The notes beneath the pieces were generated by a model that saw nothing but the letters and a program-made list of their open reading frames with translations, was not told where the DNA came from and ran no database searches. Both the position numbers and the translations under genes were made by a program. This document shows positions 8,960 to 17,722 of a DNA stretch of 64,000 nucleotides, one piece after another. Each line of letters begins with the position of its first letter. Position 1 is the stretch's first letter. This stretch comes from Alkalihalobacillus sp. TS-13 (GTDB lineage Bacteria; Bacillota; Bacilli; Bacillales; Fictibacillaceae): NCBI RefSeq assembly GCF_019720915.1, contig NZ_JAHKSI010000001.1:2232001-2296000 (forward strand), read 5' to 3'.

Positions 8960-9295
8960 TCAGGAAACCGTTACATAATAGATGAATTTATCTGTTTTTC
9001 GCTTTAAAATCCGTGCTGCCATCGCTGCTACGTATTTCGACTCGGCAATCACTACAATATCACGATCGCAAATTTCCTGCTCTTTTGTTGTACGCGACAA
9101 ATAGGATAACGGAATATTCTTGGTCACTATCGGAAAAGGATTTCGATGGGACGATTGATAATCACGCACATCGATCATGCAATATTCATTCTGGTCTACA
9201 GCCTCTTGTTGAAATGTTTTCAGTTTCATAAAAGGAAGTAGATAGGAGAAGAAGATGTAAACAGCTAATACGAACAGGGTGATTCCCCAAATCAT
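8960..9295 (-). CDS. Membrane-anchored rhodanese-fold protein lacking the active cysteine
   Basis: An N-terminal membrane helix (WGITLFVLAVYIFFSYLLPF) is followed by a short rhodanese-like domain: YCMIDVRDYQSS, PLSYLSR, and the would-be active-site strand DIVVIAESKYVAAMAARILKRK. In active rhodaneses that loop carries a cysteine (VCRSG in the next rhodanese gene to the right); here the position reads AES. The domain is therefore probably non-catalytic. The cysteine in EICDRD lies before the strand and is not equivalent. Length is 111 residues. Confidence 0.7.
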   Translation of the reverse strand: MIWGITLFVLAVYIFFSYLLPFMKLKTFQQEAVDQNEYCMIDVRDYQSSHRNPFPIVTKNIPLSYLSRTTKEQEICDRDIVVIAESKYVAAMAARILKRKTDKFIYYVTVS

Positions 9296-9344
9296 CTCTC
9301 CGTTTCCCCTTTCTGTCTATTTTAATAAGCTCTTTTAAATTTTG

Positions 9345-9610
9345 ATTGCATTAGAAATATACTCGCTTTCCGCGGGCTAGAGAAAAGCGGAAGCGACCCG
9401 GTTAGGCACGTAGGTCACTGGAAAACGGACGAGGAGGCTGCGCCGCCGCAGGAAGTTGAAGTGATCCAAGTGACTGGTTGCTGAGCTAGACATCACTTCC
9501 TTGCATGCGGGGTCTCGCCTGGCTTGCTGGTCCCGCAGGGGTCACCTGGCTTGCTGGTCCCGCAGGAGTCTCGTATATTTCGACCACTTGCATATAATCG
9601 ATAACAAATT
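9345..9610 (+). repeat. Mosaic intergenic element, short copy with internal duplication
   Basis: This gene-free stretch carries the shared blocks CTCGCTTTCCGCGGGC, GAAAAGCGGAAGCGACCCGG and CGCAGGAGTCTCGTATATTTC, with a large internal deletion compared with the copy near 1.9 kb. CCTGGCTTGCTGGTCCCGCAGG occurs twice in tandem near its right end. Confidence 0.7.
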
Positions 9611-9628
9611 TTCAGCAAAAACCTTTTA

Positions 9629-9937
9629 TTATTTCTTTTCGCCTTCCCATTCAAGCATACCGCCGATCATATTTTTCACTTTATAGCCTTGCTCCTGTAA
9701 GAAAAGGCTGGCATTCTCACTGCGTCTACCTGAACGGCAAACCATGATGTGTTCCTTCTCTTTTTCGATTTCGTCAAGACGTTCCGGGATTTCCATAAGA
9801 CGAATATGCTTCGCTGTTGGAATTTTTCCTGCTTCCACTTCTTCATCTTCCCGTACATCTATGATTGAAATTTTCTTACCGTCTTTAAGAAGCTTATCAA
9901 CGTCAGCCGGCGTGATGGTTTTGATTTCATTTTCCAT
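9629..9937 (-). CDS. ytwF: Rhodanese domain protein YtwF-like
   Basis: This is a single-domain rhodanese of 102 residues, a sulfurtransferase fold. It has ISIIDVREDEEVEAGKIPTA, the PERLDEIEKEKEHIMVCRSGRRS active-site loop with its catalytic cysteine, and the C-terminal MIGGMLEWEGEKK. The ATG follows an AAAGGGTG site; the longer open frame upstream is not needed. B. subtilis ytwF likewise lies beside leuS. The sulfur acceptor is unknown. Confidence 0.85.
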   Translation of the reverse strand: MENEIKTITPADVDKLLKDGKKISIIDVREDEEVEAGKIPTAKHIRLMEIPERLDEIEKEKEHIMVCRSGRRSENASLFLQEQGYKVKNMIGGMLEWEGEKK

Positions 9938-10140
9938 GCTCAACACCCTTTCACTATCTATATCATTATGCTTTATTATAATCATTCCGCCACTTATTTT
10001 ACGAACTTCACTAACAAAAGTAAAGGAATTGATTTCATGTGGAGGAGTTTTCTTGTGAAGAGGCACCAGGTTTAACGAAGGAGTTAGAAGTTTTAAAAAA
10101 AGGAAAAGACCAGCCAATCAATTCAACTGGTCCTAAAAAT

Positions 10141-10614
10141 TCACCGGATCAACGCCCGATGTCTACGATTTTCCTTTCTAGCTGGCGCCGTCGTATGTAG
10201 CCTGCGTTCTTCTTCTGTCTCTGGAATGATTTTTGGGACAGGAACAGGTTTACCGGACGCATCCACAGCTACCATCGTCAGAAAAGATTCCGTTGTCAGT
10301 GTCTTTTCATCGGTCAATAGATTGGAAGAGAACACTTTGACGTAGACTTCCATAGAGGTTCTACCTGTCGACGTCACGAATGCTTCAAGTCCAAGAGCAT
10401 CGCCGACTTTTGCAGATGATAAAAAATCGACCGAATCGATCGATGCTGTTACGACAACACTATTCGAGTGCTTCATTGCTGATAATGCAGCAATTTCATC
10501 AATGTACGATAACACTTTCCCTCCGAAGATCGTTTGCAAATGATTCGTGTCAGGCGGTAACACAAGCTTTGTTTGAATGATTCTTGACCTGCTTACTGGA
10601 TATGATTGCTCCAT
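10141..10614 (-). CDS. Acyl-CoA thioesterase, YkhA/BFIT hotdog family
   Basis: This 157-residue hotdog-fold acyl-CoA thioesterase has the family signature LPPDTNHLQTIFGGKVLSYID followed by AALSAMKHSNSVVVTASIDS. Such enzymes hydrolyse medium- or long-chain acyl-CoA. The start has a GGAGGGG site. It is the first gene downstream of the orphan cobalamin riboswitch on this strand, separated by a terminator hairpin and a short repeat, so B12 control is possible but unproven. Confidence 0.85.
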   Translation of the reverse strand: MEQSYPVSRSRIIQTKLVLPPDTNHLQTIFGGKVLSYIDEIAALSAMKHSNSVVVTASIDSVDFLSSAKVGDALGLEAFVTSTGRTSMEVYVKVFSSNLLTDEKTLTTESFLTMVAVDASGKPVPVPKIIPETEEERRLHTTAPARKENRRHRALIR

Positions 10615-10659
10615 CTTTTCCCCTCCGATTTTTTCCGTGTACGATTCTCAGGAGTATCA

Positions 10660-10745
10660 CTTAAAGCCATGTATAAAGAAAACTTTGCAAAGCCAAGCCT
10701 CAGCGAAGGATGAGCCTTAGTTGTTCTTATACTTTCTTTAAGTGA
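10660..10745. repeat. Short GCCTNAGC repeat, copy A
   Basis: AAGCCTCAGCGAAGGATGAG and GTTCTTATACTTTCTTTAA are shared in form with copies near 11.1 and 39.9 kb. The ends TTAAAG and CTTTAA are inverted. Confidence 0.5.
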
Positions 10746-10746
10746 A

Positions 10747-10774
10747 TAAAAAACACCTTCTTTGCGAAGATGTT
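10747..10774 (-). terminator. Terminator downstream of cobalamin aptamer
   Basis: AACATCTTC and GAAGGTGTT pair around a GCAAA loop and are followed by T6 on the minus strand. It may be the riboswitch expression platform. Confidence 0.6.
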
Positions 10775-10834
10775 CAGGTTAAAGCAGAAAAGGATCATAA
10801 CCAGATTTGGTTACCAATCGTCTTTTTTGCACGT

Positions 10835-11047
10835 AACACCCTCCTATCTCCCGTAGGACTTTCTGTGTCCTTCCTTATGGCAGGTCTCCTGGCTCGGCTT
10901 CATCAGTTCCATAACCCCTTCCCATTTCCTCATGAAACAGTGGCATGTCAAGAACCTCAACCTTACAGTGGCGGGACCGCACCGGACTTTCACCGGCTTC
11001 CCTTTTAAGGACTGATCAAGAACATCAGCCCACCATAAAGCAACATA
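10835..11047 (-). ncRNA. Cobalamin (B12) riboswitch, orphan
   Basis: The minus strand carries the conserved cobalamin aptamer core: GGGAAGCCGGTGAAAGTCCG, CGGTCCCGCCACTGTAAGG, and the B12-box region GAGCCAGGAGACCTGCC. A TATAAT-like -10 lies just upstream (11065-11070). Such aptamers normally control B12 transport, synthesis or B12-independent isozyme genes. Here about 60 bases separate it from a terminator, and the next gene encodes a thioesterase. No open frame in the interval looks coding. Confidence 0.92.
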
Positions 11048-11077
11048 TGAAATTATACTCAATCATTATAGCACAAC

Positions 11078-11147
11078 ATAAAGAAAACTTGGGATAGCTA
11101 AACCTAGGGAAGGCTGAATCATAGTTAAATTTAAACGAAGAAAGAAT
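11078..11147. repeat. Short GCCTNAGC repeat, copy B (diverged)
   Basis: AGCTAAACCTAGGGAAGGCTG and ATAAAGAAAACTT align with copy A at 10.66-10.75 kb. The two copies flank the orphan riboswitch. Confidence 0.4.
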
Positions 11148-11159
11148 ATATACCTTACT

Positions 11160-11350
11160 GGTGATTTTTGCGAAATTCACTCCCTTTCCGCGGGCAAACG
11201 AAAAGCGGAAGCAACCCGATTTTAGTCACGTAGGTCACTGGAAAACGGACAAGGAGGCTGTCGCCGCCGCAGGAAGTTTGAAGTGATCCAAGTGACTGGT
11301 CGCTGAGCTAGACATCACTTCCCTGTATTAACCCCCTTCCGTAAACAGTA
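11160..11350 (+). repeat. Mosaic intergenic element, short copy
   Basis: It begins TTTTTGCGAAATTCACTCCC and carries CGCGGGCAAACGAAAAGCGG and CACTTCCCTGTATTAACCC, the subtype also seen at 21.3, 53.0 and 57.1 kb. No gene. Confidence 0.7.
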
Positions 11351-11371
11351 TTATTGAACAAAGCCTAATGT

Positions 11372-11407
11372 AAAAAAAGATTGACTTCAATGTGAAGTCA
11401 ATCTTTT
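11372..11407 (-). terminator. leuS terminator
   Basis: GATTGACTTC and GAAGTCAATC form a perfect stem, followed by a T run on the minus strand just past the leuS stop codon. Confidence 0.85.
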
Positions 11408-11416
11408 CTGGTTTGG

Positions 11417-13834
11417 TTAATTTGCGACGATGTTGACTAATTTGCCAGGTACCGCAATGACTTTACGTACCGTTTTACCGTCGATGTTTTCTTTCACCTT
11501 ATTGTCTGCCAATGCGATCTCTTCTAATTGACCTTTATCAGCGTCTGTTGGAACCATCAATTTCGCTCTGACTTTACCGTTGATTTGGACGACGATTTCC
11601 ACCTCATTCTCTGTAAGCTTCGATTCGTCGAACGTCGGCCAGTTCGAATACGTGATTGTTTCAGTATGACCGAGCTTCTCCCAAATTTCCTCTGTGATAT
11701 GAGGAGCAACTGGAGACAACAACTGGATGAACCCTTCCATCAATGGTTTCGGCAAAACATCCTGCTTATAAGCTTCGTTGATGAAGACCATCATTTGGGA
11801 TATCCCAACGTTGAAGCGCAACTCCGCAAAGTCGTCAGAAACTTTTTTCACAGTCTGATGATAGACCCTCTCAAACTGCTCGTTCGGCACTACGTCTTGG
11901 ATTTTACCCGACACCGTACCATCCTCTTCAACAAATAGACGCCACACACGATCCAAGAAACGTCGTGAACCATCCAATCCATTTTCGGACCAAGCGATAC
12001 TCGCATCAAGCGGTCCCATGAACATTTCGTAAAGGCGTAACGTGTCTCCGCCGTGTGTTTTCACGACTTCATCCGGATTGACGACATTCCCCTTCGACTT
12101 ACTCATCTTTTCGTTGTTTTCACCAAGGATCATACCCTGGTTGTAAAGACGCTGGAACGGTTCTTTCGTCGGAACTACTCCGCAATCGTACAAGACTTTA
12201 TGCCAGAATCGAGCATACAACAAGTGAAGTACCGCATGCTCCGCTCCTCCGATATATAGGTCGACTGGAAGCCAGTGTTTCAATTTCTCTTCAGAAGCAA
12301 GCTGATCGTTGTTATCTGGATCGATATAACGAAGGTAATACCAGCAGCTTCCCGCCCATTGCGGCATCGTATTCGTTTCGCGGCGTCCTTTTTTACCTGT
12401 TTCAGGATCGACGACATTCACCCAATCTTCGATATTCGCAAGCGGTGACTCGCCAGTTCCTGAAGGCTTGATGTTGTCTGTTTTCGGAAGCGTCAATGGC
12501 AACTCTCCTTCTGGAACAGCACTGCTCGTACCATCTTCCCAGTGGATGATCGGGATCGGCTCACCCCAATAACGCTGACGGCTAAACAACCAATCACGAA
12601 GACGGTAGGTCACTTTCTTTTCGCCTTTACCGTTTTCTTCAAGCCATTGGATCATTTTTGTGATCGCTTCCTCTTTTTTCAAACCATTGAGGAAATCGGA
12701 GTTTACAAGATCCCCATCTTCCGTATACGCTTCCTTCGATACATCCCCGCCTTTGACGACTTCAACGATCGGAAGTTCAAATTTTGTAGCGAATTCATAG
12801 TCACGTTCGTCGTGTGCAGGAACAGCCATGATTGCGCCAGTTCCGTAGCTAGCTAGTACATAGTCGGCAATCCAGACAGGAATCTTTTCACCATTGGCGG
12901 GGTTGATCGCGTATGCTCCTGTGAACACACCTGTCTTCTCTTTGGCTAGCTCAGTACGCTCCAACTCACTCTTCGTTTCGATTTCTTTTTTATAAGTTTC
13001 TACTGCGGCTTTTTGATCTGCAGTCGTGATCTCGTCGACATACGCATGTTCAGGCGCTAAAACCATATACGTTGTACCAAACAATGTATCTGGCCGAGTT
13101 GTAAAGACCGTAACCGATTTTTCATGACTATCGAAATCGAACGTAATTTCTGCACCTTCAGAACGTCCAATCCAGTTCCGCTGCATTTCCTTCAAGCTCT
13201 CTGGCCAATCAAGTTCTTCCAGGTCTTCCAACAAACGATCACCGTATGCCGTGATCTTTAACATCCATTGTTTCATCGGCTTACGGATTACCGGATGTCC
13301 GCCACGCTCACTCTTACCATCGATGACTTCCTCGTTCGCAAGGACCGTCCCCAAAGCAGGACACCAGTTGACCGGTACCTCATCTACGTAAGCAAGATCT
13401 TTTTTATAAAGTTGTAAAAAGATCCATTGCGTCCACTTATAATAGTTCGGATCTGTCGTGTTCACTTCACGATCCCAATCATATGAGAAACCTAGCTCCT
13501 TGATTTGTCTGCGGAACGTGTTGATGTTCTGTTCTGTGAACTCTGCAGGATCATTCCCCGTATCCAAAGCATATTGCTCTGCTGGAAGACCGAATGCATC
13601 CCACCCGATTGGATGTAAGACATTGTAACCTTGCATCCGCTTCATTCTTGCAACAATGTCAGTCGCTGTATACCCTTCCGGATGCCCAACGTGCAAGCCA
13701 GCACCAGACGGATACGGAAACATATCCAACGCGTAAAACTTTTTCTTCCCAGGTTCAAATTCAGTTTTGAACGTCTTGTTTTCTTCCCAGTAGGATTGCC
13801 ATTTACGTTCAATTTGCATATGGTCAAAAGCCAT
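11417..13834 (-). CDS. leuS: Leucyl-tRNA synthetase
   Basis: This class I aminoacyl-tRNA synthetase attaches leucine to tRNA-Leu. The HIGH-type signature is [17 protein letters not shown] near residue 43, and [12 protein letters not shown] is the KMSKS loop; an editing CP1 domain lies between (TTRPDTLFG). The 805-residue length matches B. subtilis LeuS. The frame stays open 68 codons upstream, but [13 protein letters not shown] is the conserved start and GGGAG precedes it. Expression is controlled by the T-box leader upstream. Confidence 0.97.
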   Translation of the reverse strand: MAFDHMQIERKWQSYWEENKTFKTEFEPGKKKFYALDMFPYPSGAGLHVGHPEGYTATDIVARMKRMQGYNVLHPIGWDAFGLPAEQYALDTGNDPAEFTEQNINTFRRQIKELGFSYDWDREVNTTDPNYYKWTQWIFLQLYKKDLAYVDEVPVNWCPALGTVLANEEVIDGKSERGGHPVIRKPMKQWMLKITAYGDRLLEDLEELDWPESLKEMQRNWIGRSEGAEITFDFDSHEKSVTVFTTRPDTLFGTTYMVLAPEHAYVDEITTADQKAAVETYKKEIETKSELERTELAKEKTGVFTGAYAINPANGEKIPVWIADYVLASYGTGAIMAVPAHDERDYEFATKFELPIVEVVKGGDVSKEAYTEDGDLVNSDFLNGLKKEEAITKMIQWLEENGKGEKKVTYRLRDWLFSRQRYWGEPIPIIHWEDGTSSAVPEGELPLTLPKTDNIKPSGTGESPLANIEDWVNVVDPETGKKGRRETNTMPQWAGSCWYYLRYIDPDNNDQLASEEKLKHWLPVDLYIGGAEHAVLHLLYARFWHKVLYDCGVVPTKEPFQRLYNQGMILGENNEKMSKSKGNVVNPDEVVKTHGGDTLRLYEMFMGPLDASIAWSENGLDGSRRFLDRVWRLFVEEDGTVSGKIQDVVPNEQFERVYHQTVKKVSDDFAELRFNVGISQMMVFINEAYKQDVLPKPLMEGFIQLLSPVAPHITEEIWEKLGHTETITYSNWPTFDESKLTENEVEIVVQINGKVRAKLMVPTDADKGQLEEIALADNKVKENIDGKTVRKVIAVPGKLVNIVAN

Positions 13835-14257
13835 AACTGCCACTCCCATCCCTATTTTATGATTTACGTATGATTTCTCTGTAGTACTAAGTATATCAAG
13901 GGCGCTGAGCACCCGAATTCCACATTGTTGAGCAATTCCACCCTGTCTTGAGCAATCTTCAGGGTTAATCGTGCAAATAGAGGTTCTACCTCCTCTTAGT
14001 CCTAACCCTACTTTAGAAAAGAGAAGCAATGAGGTCAAGGCGTCGCAGTTCCGGACCGGAGTTTAGTTTGAGCTAAATGAAGATCGAAGGAACAAGACAA
14101 CGCAAAGATCAGAAGCTAATCTCCCAAATAAACTGGGTGGTTTAGAAACAAGAAGTTCAAGGCACCGATGTTACGAGAATCGCAGCGTAGTTAATCCTAC
14201 GTGAGAACCGGAGTAACGAGTTAACGAAGAAATTCGCCGTTAATAAATCACCAGAAA
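13835..14257 (-). other. Long read-through leader between the T-box terminator and leuS
   Basis: About 420 bases separate the T-box terminator from the leuS ATG, with no recognised gene. On the minus strand the leuS-proximal part contains AGGGTGGAATTGCTCAACAA and GTGGAATTCGGGTGCTCAGC, which faintly resemble T-box elements, and a stem AGAGGAGGTAGAACCTCT. The 68-codon upstream extension of the leuS frame has no ribosome-binding site. Confidence 0.4.
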
Positions 14258-14531
14258 TATTAAAACCTCCCGCCACTGATTTGTATAACATCAGGGACGA
14301 GAGGTTGGATACACATAACCTTCCCGCGGTACCACCCGCATTAGTGCAATTTTGCACTCACTCTAGCTCCTTATCGCGGAGAGACGATAAACGCTACTTG
14401 TGTTCACGTTTATGGCTCGGAGGCGAGTTCAAATAGCTTTTCGGGTTGGCTTTTCACCTGCTGCCAACTCTCTTGGACCGTGGACTATTTTACTATTCCT
14501 CTTCTTCGCCTTTGAATTTGTGAAGAATTTA
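14258..14531 (-). ncRNA. T-box riboswitch of leuS
   Basis: The minus strand has the T-box sequence GGGTGGTACCGCGGGAAGG (14322-14339 region), a stem I region with a likely CTC leucine specifier in GAACTCGCC, and a terminator (ACCTCTCGTCCCTGA pairing with ATCAGTGGCGGGAGGT plus T run). Uncharged tRNA-Leu should stabilise the antiterminator and permit leuS transcription. Confidence 0.92.
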
Positions 14532-14537
14532 ATTTGT

Positions 14538-14566
14538 ATTGTATTCAGATTCTCAGAAAATGTCAA
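14538..14566 (-). promoter_or_regulatory. leuS sigma-A promoter
   Basis: TTGACA and TACAAT are separated by exactly 17 bases directly upstream of the T-box leader. Confidence 0.8.
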
Positions 14567-14616
14567 GCTTTTTTGAGAAAATGGGTTGATATCATGATGG
14601 ACTTTTTTCCTGGTTT

Positions 14617-15168
14617 TTATACGTTATCGAAAAATCGTTCCACCATCGTTTTGTATATGTAGAAAAATTCAGGTATTTTATCTGGTGTGAGACCTTCCAA
14701 TGCGTTCGCGGCAACACTCCGGTAATACCAGCTTTGCTGTTCTTTATCGCCCTTGAACTTTTCCCATATCGCTTCTCCATCTTCCTTATAGGACTCGATC
14801 AAGCTTTTAAAATTATCAAGTTTATCTGCAACAATCAGCGCCTTTACTTCTAAAGGTGCTGTTCGTATAAACTCGACGGTATGCTGCTTCCTCTCTGGCC
14901 ATGTTTTCGTCTTGTCTTCTGTATTTGCCCTCACCAGTTCTGTAACACGATGACCGAATGCTTTTTCAATATCATTGAATTCCAATTCTGTGTCTTCAAC
15001 GGTGTCATGGAGAATACCTGCAATGATCACGTCTTCCGAAAAGCCTGCTTCTTTTAACATATTCCCGACAGCTATTGGATGGACGACGTACGGTTCACCT
15101 GATAATTTGCGTATTTGCCCTTCATGGGCTTGAACAGCATGCTGCTCTGCCTCTTTGATCCTGTTCAC
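14617..15168 (-). CDS. HD-domain phosphohydrolase, RelA/SpoT hydrolase-like
   Basis: This 183-residue stand-alone HD domain resembles the hydrolase half of RelA/SpoT and MESH1. It has HPIAVGNMLKEAG, the metal-binding ILHDTVEDTELEF and VADKLDNFKSL. MESH1-type enzymes can hydrolyse (p)ppGpp, but the substrate here is inferred only. There is no synthetase or regulatory domain. The GTG start follows AGGGGGAT. It sits 19 bases downstream of the PAP2 phosphatase gene, probably in one transcript. Confidence 0.82.
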   Translation of the reverse strand: MNRIKEAEQHAVQAHEGQIRKLSGEPYVVHPIAVGNMLKEAGFSEDVIIAGILHDTVEDTELEFNDIEKAFGHRVTELVRANTEDKTKTWPERKQHTVEFIRTAPLEVKALIVADKLDNFKSLIESYKEDGEAIWEKFKGDKEQQSWYYRSVAANALEGLTPDKIPEFFYIYKTMVERFFDNV

Positions 15169-15187
15169 TTATATCCCCCTTTCAACC

Positions 15188-15844
15188 TTACTGATGCCCC
15201 CGCTCAGGCATCAAAACTTTTAACAGTACTAAAGTAAGGATAAGCCAAATTCCTCCAGCAGAAAAGCCTGCAATTACATCACTTGGAAAGTGAACACCTA
15301 AATAAACGCGGCTGAAACCGATTAGAAAAACAAGCGCCCAAGCAGCAACCAGAACGTACCCTGCTTGTTTTCCCTTTTTACTGAGATATGTCCATATAAG
15401 ATAACCGAGGAACCCTATGAATGCCGCAGAATTCATAGCATGACCGCTTGGAAAACTGAGACCGCCTACATCGAGGAGCGGGTTATCATCAGGTCTCGTC
15501 CGATCAAATCCATTTTTCAGAAGACCATTCACCAACCGGACCCCTATAAGGTTGAAAATAAGCACCAACGCAAGCTTGATTCGTTTATTCACAAGACAAT
15601 AGATACCGAGGAGAATCAGAATCGGAATCGATACATAGGCAGATCCAACATACGTGATAAAAATGAAGAAATCGGTCAACCATTCTGAGCGTATCCCCCA
15701 GACGTGCTGCATGACAGTAGTATCGATGCGTGTCAACGTATCATTCAGAAAACCAAGTACAGAAAATAAGGCTGATAATAGAATAGCAATCCACAAGGTG
15801 TAGCTGTTCCACCTGGTTGAATGCCCAAACGAGCTCTGCTTCAA
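15188..15844 (-). CDS. PAP2-family membrane phosphatase
   Basis: This type 2 phosphatidic acid phosphatase family protein of 218 residues has about six membrane helices. The three catalytic motifs are present: KNGFDRTRP, SFPSGHAMNSA and SRVYLGVHFPSDV. Likely substrates are undecaprenyl diphosphate or phosphatidylglycerol phosphate-type lipids at the outer membrane face. It starts at TTG with a GAGGAGTG site. A second family member lies at 20.8-21.3 kb. Confidence 0.87.
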   Translation of the reverse strand: MKQSSFGHSTRWNSYTLWIAILLSALFSVLGFLNDTLTRIDTTVMQHVWGIRSEWLTDFFIFITYVGSAYVSIPILILLGIYCLVNKRIKLALVLIFNLIGVRLVNGLLKNGFDRTRPDDNPLLDVGGLSFPSGHAMNSAAFIGFLGYLIWTYLSKKGKQAGYVLVAAWALVFLIGFSRVYLGVHFPSDVIAGFSAGGIWLILTLVLLKVLMPERGHQ

Positions 15845-16035
15845 TACAAAGTCACTCCTCTCTCCACTTCTTATTGTATTTCACCTTTTGGACGAATATT
15901 ATGCGTGAATATCACGATAACTTGGCAGATCTAAGTCTGTTGCCGTATATTCTTCAAGGGTCATTTGGCGGTCCATCAGCCGTCATGCTAAAATGCTCAT
16001 AGAATGAAAATATGAAACATGGGAAAGGGACTCTT

Positions 16036-17001
16036 ATGTCTAACAAAAACGCTGTTCCCCCTCATTTCGGGGATAAACGATACTATACATGGAACAAACA
16101 TCTGAAAGATCATTTCGGTGAAAAGATCATTAAAATACCGATCGACGGAGGCTTTGATTGTCCGAACCGAGACGGAAAAGTCGCTTCTGGGGGTTGCACC
16201 TTCTGTTCCCAAAGCGGTTCAGGGGATTTCGCTGGAAAACGTCGGGATGATCTCGTCAAACAATTCAATACCGTAAAAGAACGTATGCATAAAAAGTGGA
16301 AGAAAGGTAAATATCTCGGCTACTTCCAGGCTTTTTCGAACACCTATGCTCCAGTTGATGAACTCCGTGAAAAATTCGAAGTCATTTTAGAGCAGGAAGG
16401 TGTCGTCGGACTTGCAATCGCAACACGACCTGATTGTCTGCCGGATGATGTGGTTGAGTATTTAGCAGAGCTTAATGAGCGGACATACCTCTGGGTGGAG
16501 CTTGGCCTTCAAACGGTTCATGAGGAAACAGCTGAACTCATCAACCGAGCCCACGATTACCAGTGTTATGTGGACGGCGTGCACAAACTTCGGAAGCAAG
16601 GCATTAGGGTCTGCTGTCATATCATTGACGGTCTGCCTCAGGAAACCCCAGAAATGATGATGGAAACTGCACGGGAAGTTGCAAAACTGGATGTACAGGG
16701 CATCAAAATCCATCTATTGCACTTGTTGAAGAAAACCCCTATGGTGAAGCAATATGAAAAGGGGTTAGTAGAATTCCTCGACTTCGATACGTATATCAAT
16801 CTTGTATGCGATCAGTTGGAGGTGCTCCCTCCTGACATGATGATCCATCGATTGACTGGGGATGGGCCTGCCGAATTGTTGATCGGTCCAATGTGGAGCA
16901 TGAATAAATGGAATGTGCTGAATTCGATTGAAGCGGAACTGGAGCGGCGTGACAGCCACCAAGGGAAGTTCTATCAGGGATTCGAGGTGTCCGCACAATG
17001 A
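16036..17001 (+). CDS. ytqA: Radical SAM protein YtqA (MnmL-type, tRNA wobble modification)
   Basis: This 321-residue protein belongs to the TIGR01212 radical SAM family. The cluster cysteines are C42, C54 and C57 in CPNRDGKVASGGCTFC, an expanded spacing typical of this family. In B. subtilis, YtqA together with YtqB has been assigned to the last steps from cmnm5(s2)U34 to mnm5(s2)U34 in tRNA. I chose the ATG after AAAGGGA; an earlier ATG lacks a site. It overlaps ytqB by four bases (ATGA), which supports coupled translation. Confidence 0.88.
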   Translation: MSNKNAVPPHFGDKRYYTWNKHLKDHFGEKIIKIPIDGGFDCPNRDGKVASGGCTFCSQSGSGDFAGKRRDDLVKQFNTVKERMHKKWKKGKYLGYFQAFSNTYAPVDELREKFEVILEQEGVVGLAIATRPDCLPDDVVEYLAELNERTYLWVELGLQTVHEETAELINRAHDYQCYVDGVHKLRKQGIRVCCHIIDGLPQETPEMMMETAREVAKLDVQGIKIHLLHLLKKTPMVKQYEKGLVEFLDFDTYINLVCDQLEVLPPDMMIHRLTGDGPAELLIGPMWSMNKWNVLNSIEAELERRDSHQGKFYQGFEVSAQ

Positions 17002-17570
17002 TTTTGAGACGAGTACTACCCTTTGCAAAAGAACTATTGGAAAAGGTGGTTGAGTCTGGCGGGGTGGCTGTAGACGCAACGGTCGGTAATGGACACGATA
17101 CGCAATTCTTAGCGGAGCTGGTCGGAGAAAACGGCCTTGTATATGGATTTGATATCCAAGAGGATGCAATCGAAGCGACACGAAATAGATTACGGGAAAA
17201 TGGGTTGGATGGTCGAGTGCGGTTGTTCCAACAAAGTCATGCTAAAGTGACAGATTGCGTGGATGATAAGTATCATGGGTCAGTTCAAGGTTCAATTTTC
17301 AACCTTGGGTATTTACCGGGAAGCGATAAATCTGTGATTACAAAACCAGCTTCCACTCTTATGGCGATTGAAGGTTTGATGGAGATTTTGATGCCAGGCG
17401 GGCTCATTGTCCTTGTGGTTTATTATGGGCATGAAGGTGGTCCGGATGAAAAAGATTCGCTGATGGCGTTTTTACACAATATGGACCAGTCAAAAGCCCA
17501 AGTCTTACACTATCAATTCCTTAATCAGAAAAACAATCCGCCCTTCGTGGTGGCGATAGAGAAGAAATGA
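16998..17570 (+). CDS. ytqB: Class I SAM methyltransferase YtqB (MnmM)
   Basis: This 190-residue methyltransferase has motif I DATVGNGHDTQFLAEL, an acidic SAM-ribose residue in YGFDIQEDAIEA, and NLGYLPGSDK as motif IV. B. subtilis YtqB, renamed MnmM, methylates nm5(s2)U34 of tRNA to mnm5(s2)U34; older annotations call it an rRNA methylase. The start overlaps the ytqA stop. A hairpin repeat element follows immediately and could act as a terminator. Confidence 0.9.
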   Translation: MILRRVLPFAKELLEKVVESGGVAVDATVGNGHDTQFLAELVGENGLVYGFDIQEDAIEATRNRLRENGLDGRVRLFQQSHAKVTDCVDDKYHGSVQGSIFNLGYLPGSDKSVITKPASTLMAIEGLMEILMPGGLIVLVVYYGHEGGPDEKDSLMAFLHNMDQSKAQVLHYQFLNQKNNPPFVVAIEKK

Positions 17571-17573
17571 AGA

Positions 17574-17698
17574 AGGGCCTGTCCCAAAAGTGTCTGAGTT
17601 CTCCAAACTTAACAACATTTTGAGAAAAGTCTTGGTTTTGATAAGAAATGTTGTGTTGGAGGTGTCTGACACTATCTATTAGGACAGTCCCTTTCCAT
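17574..17698. repeat. Hairpin element (GTGTCTGA family), full copy
   Basis: This is a long imperfect inverted repeat. The outer arms are GGGCCTGTCCCAAAAGTGTC and GACACTATCTATTAGGACAG, and the inner arms are CTCCAAACTTAACAACATTT and AAATGTTGTGTTGGAGG. Related copies lie at 31.1 and 52.2 kb, and a miniature at 32.96 kb. Confidence 0.7.
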
Positions 17699-17722
17699 TA
17701 TCTTTATAACTCTCCCATTATT

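Noticed and set aside
10742-11062. Open frames across the riboswitch on both strands
   Set aside because: They coincide with the conserved cobalamin aptamer and have no ribosome-binding sites.
13835-14038. 68-codon N-terminal extension of LeuS
   Set aside because: LeuS homology starts at MAFDHMQIE, which has its own GGGAG site; the extension is leader RNA.
15365-15688. 107-codon ORF opposite the PAP2 gene
   Set aside because: It is antisense to conserved PAP2 motifs and has no support of its own.
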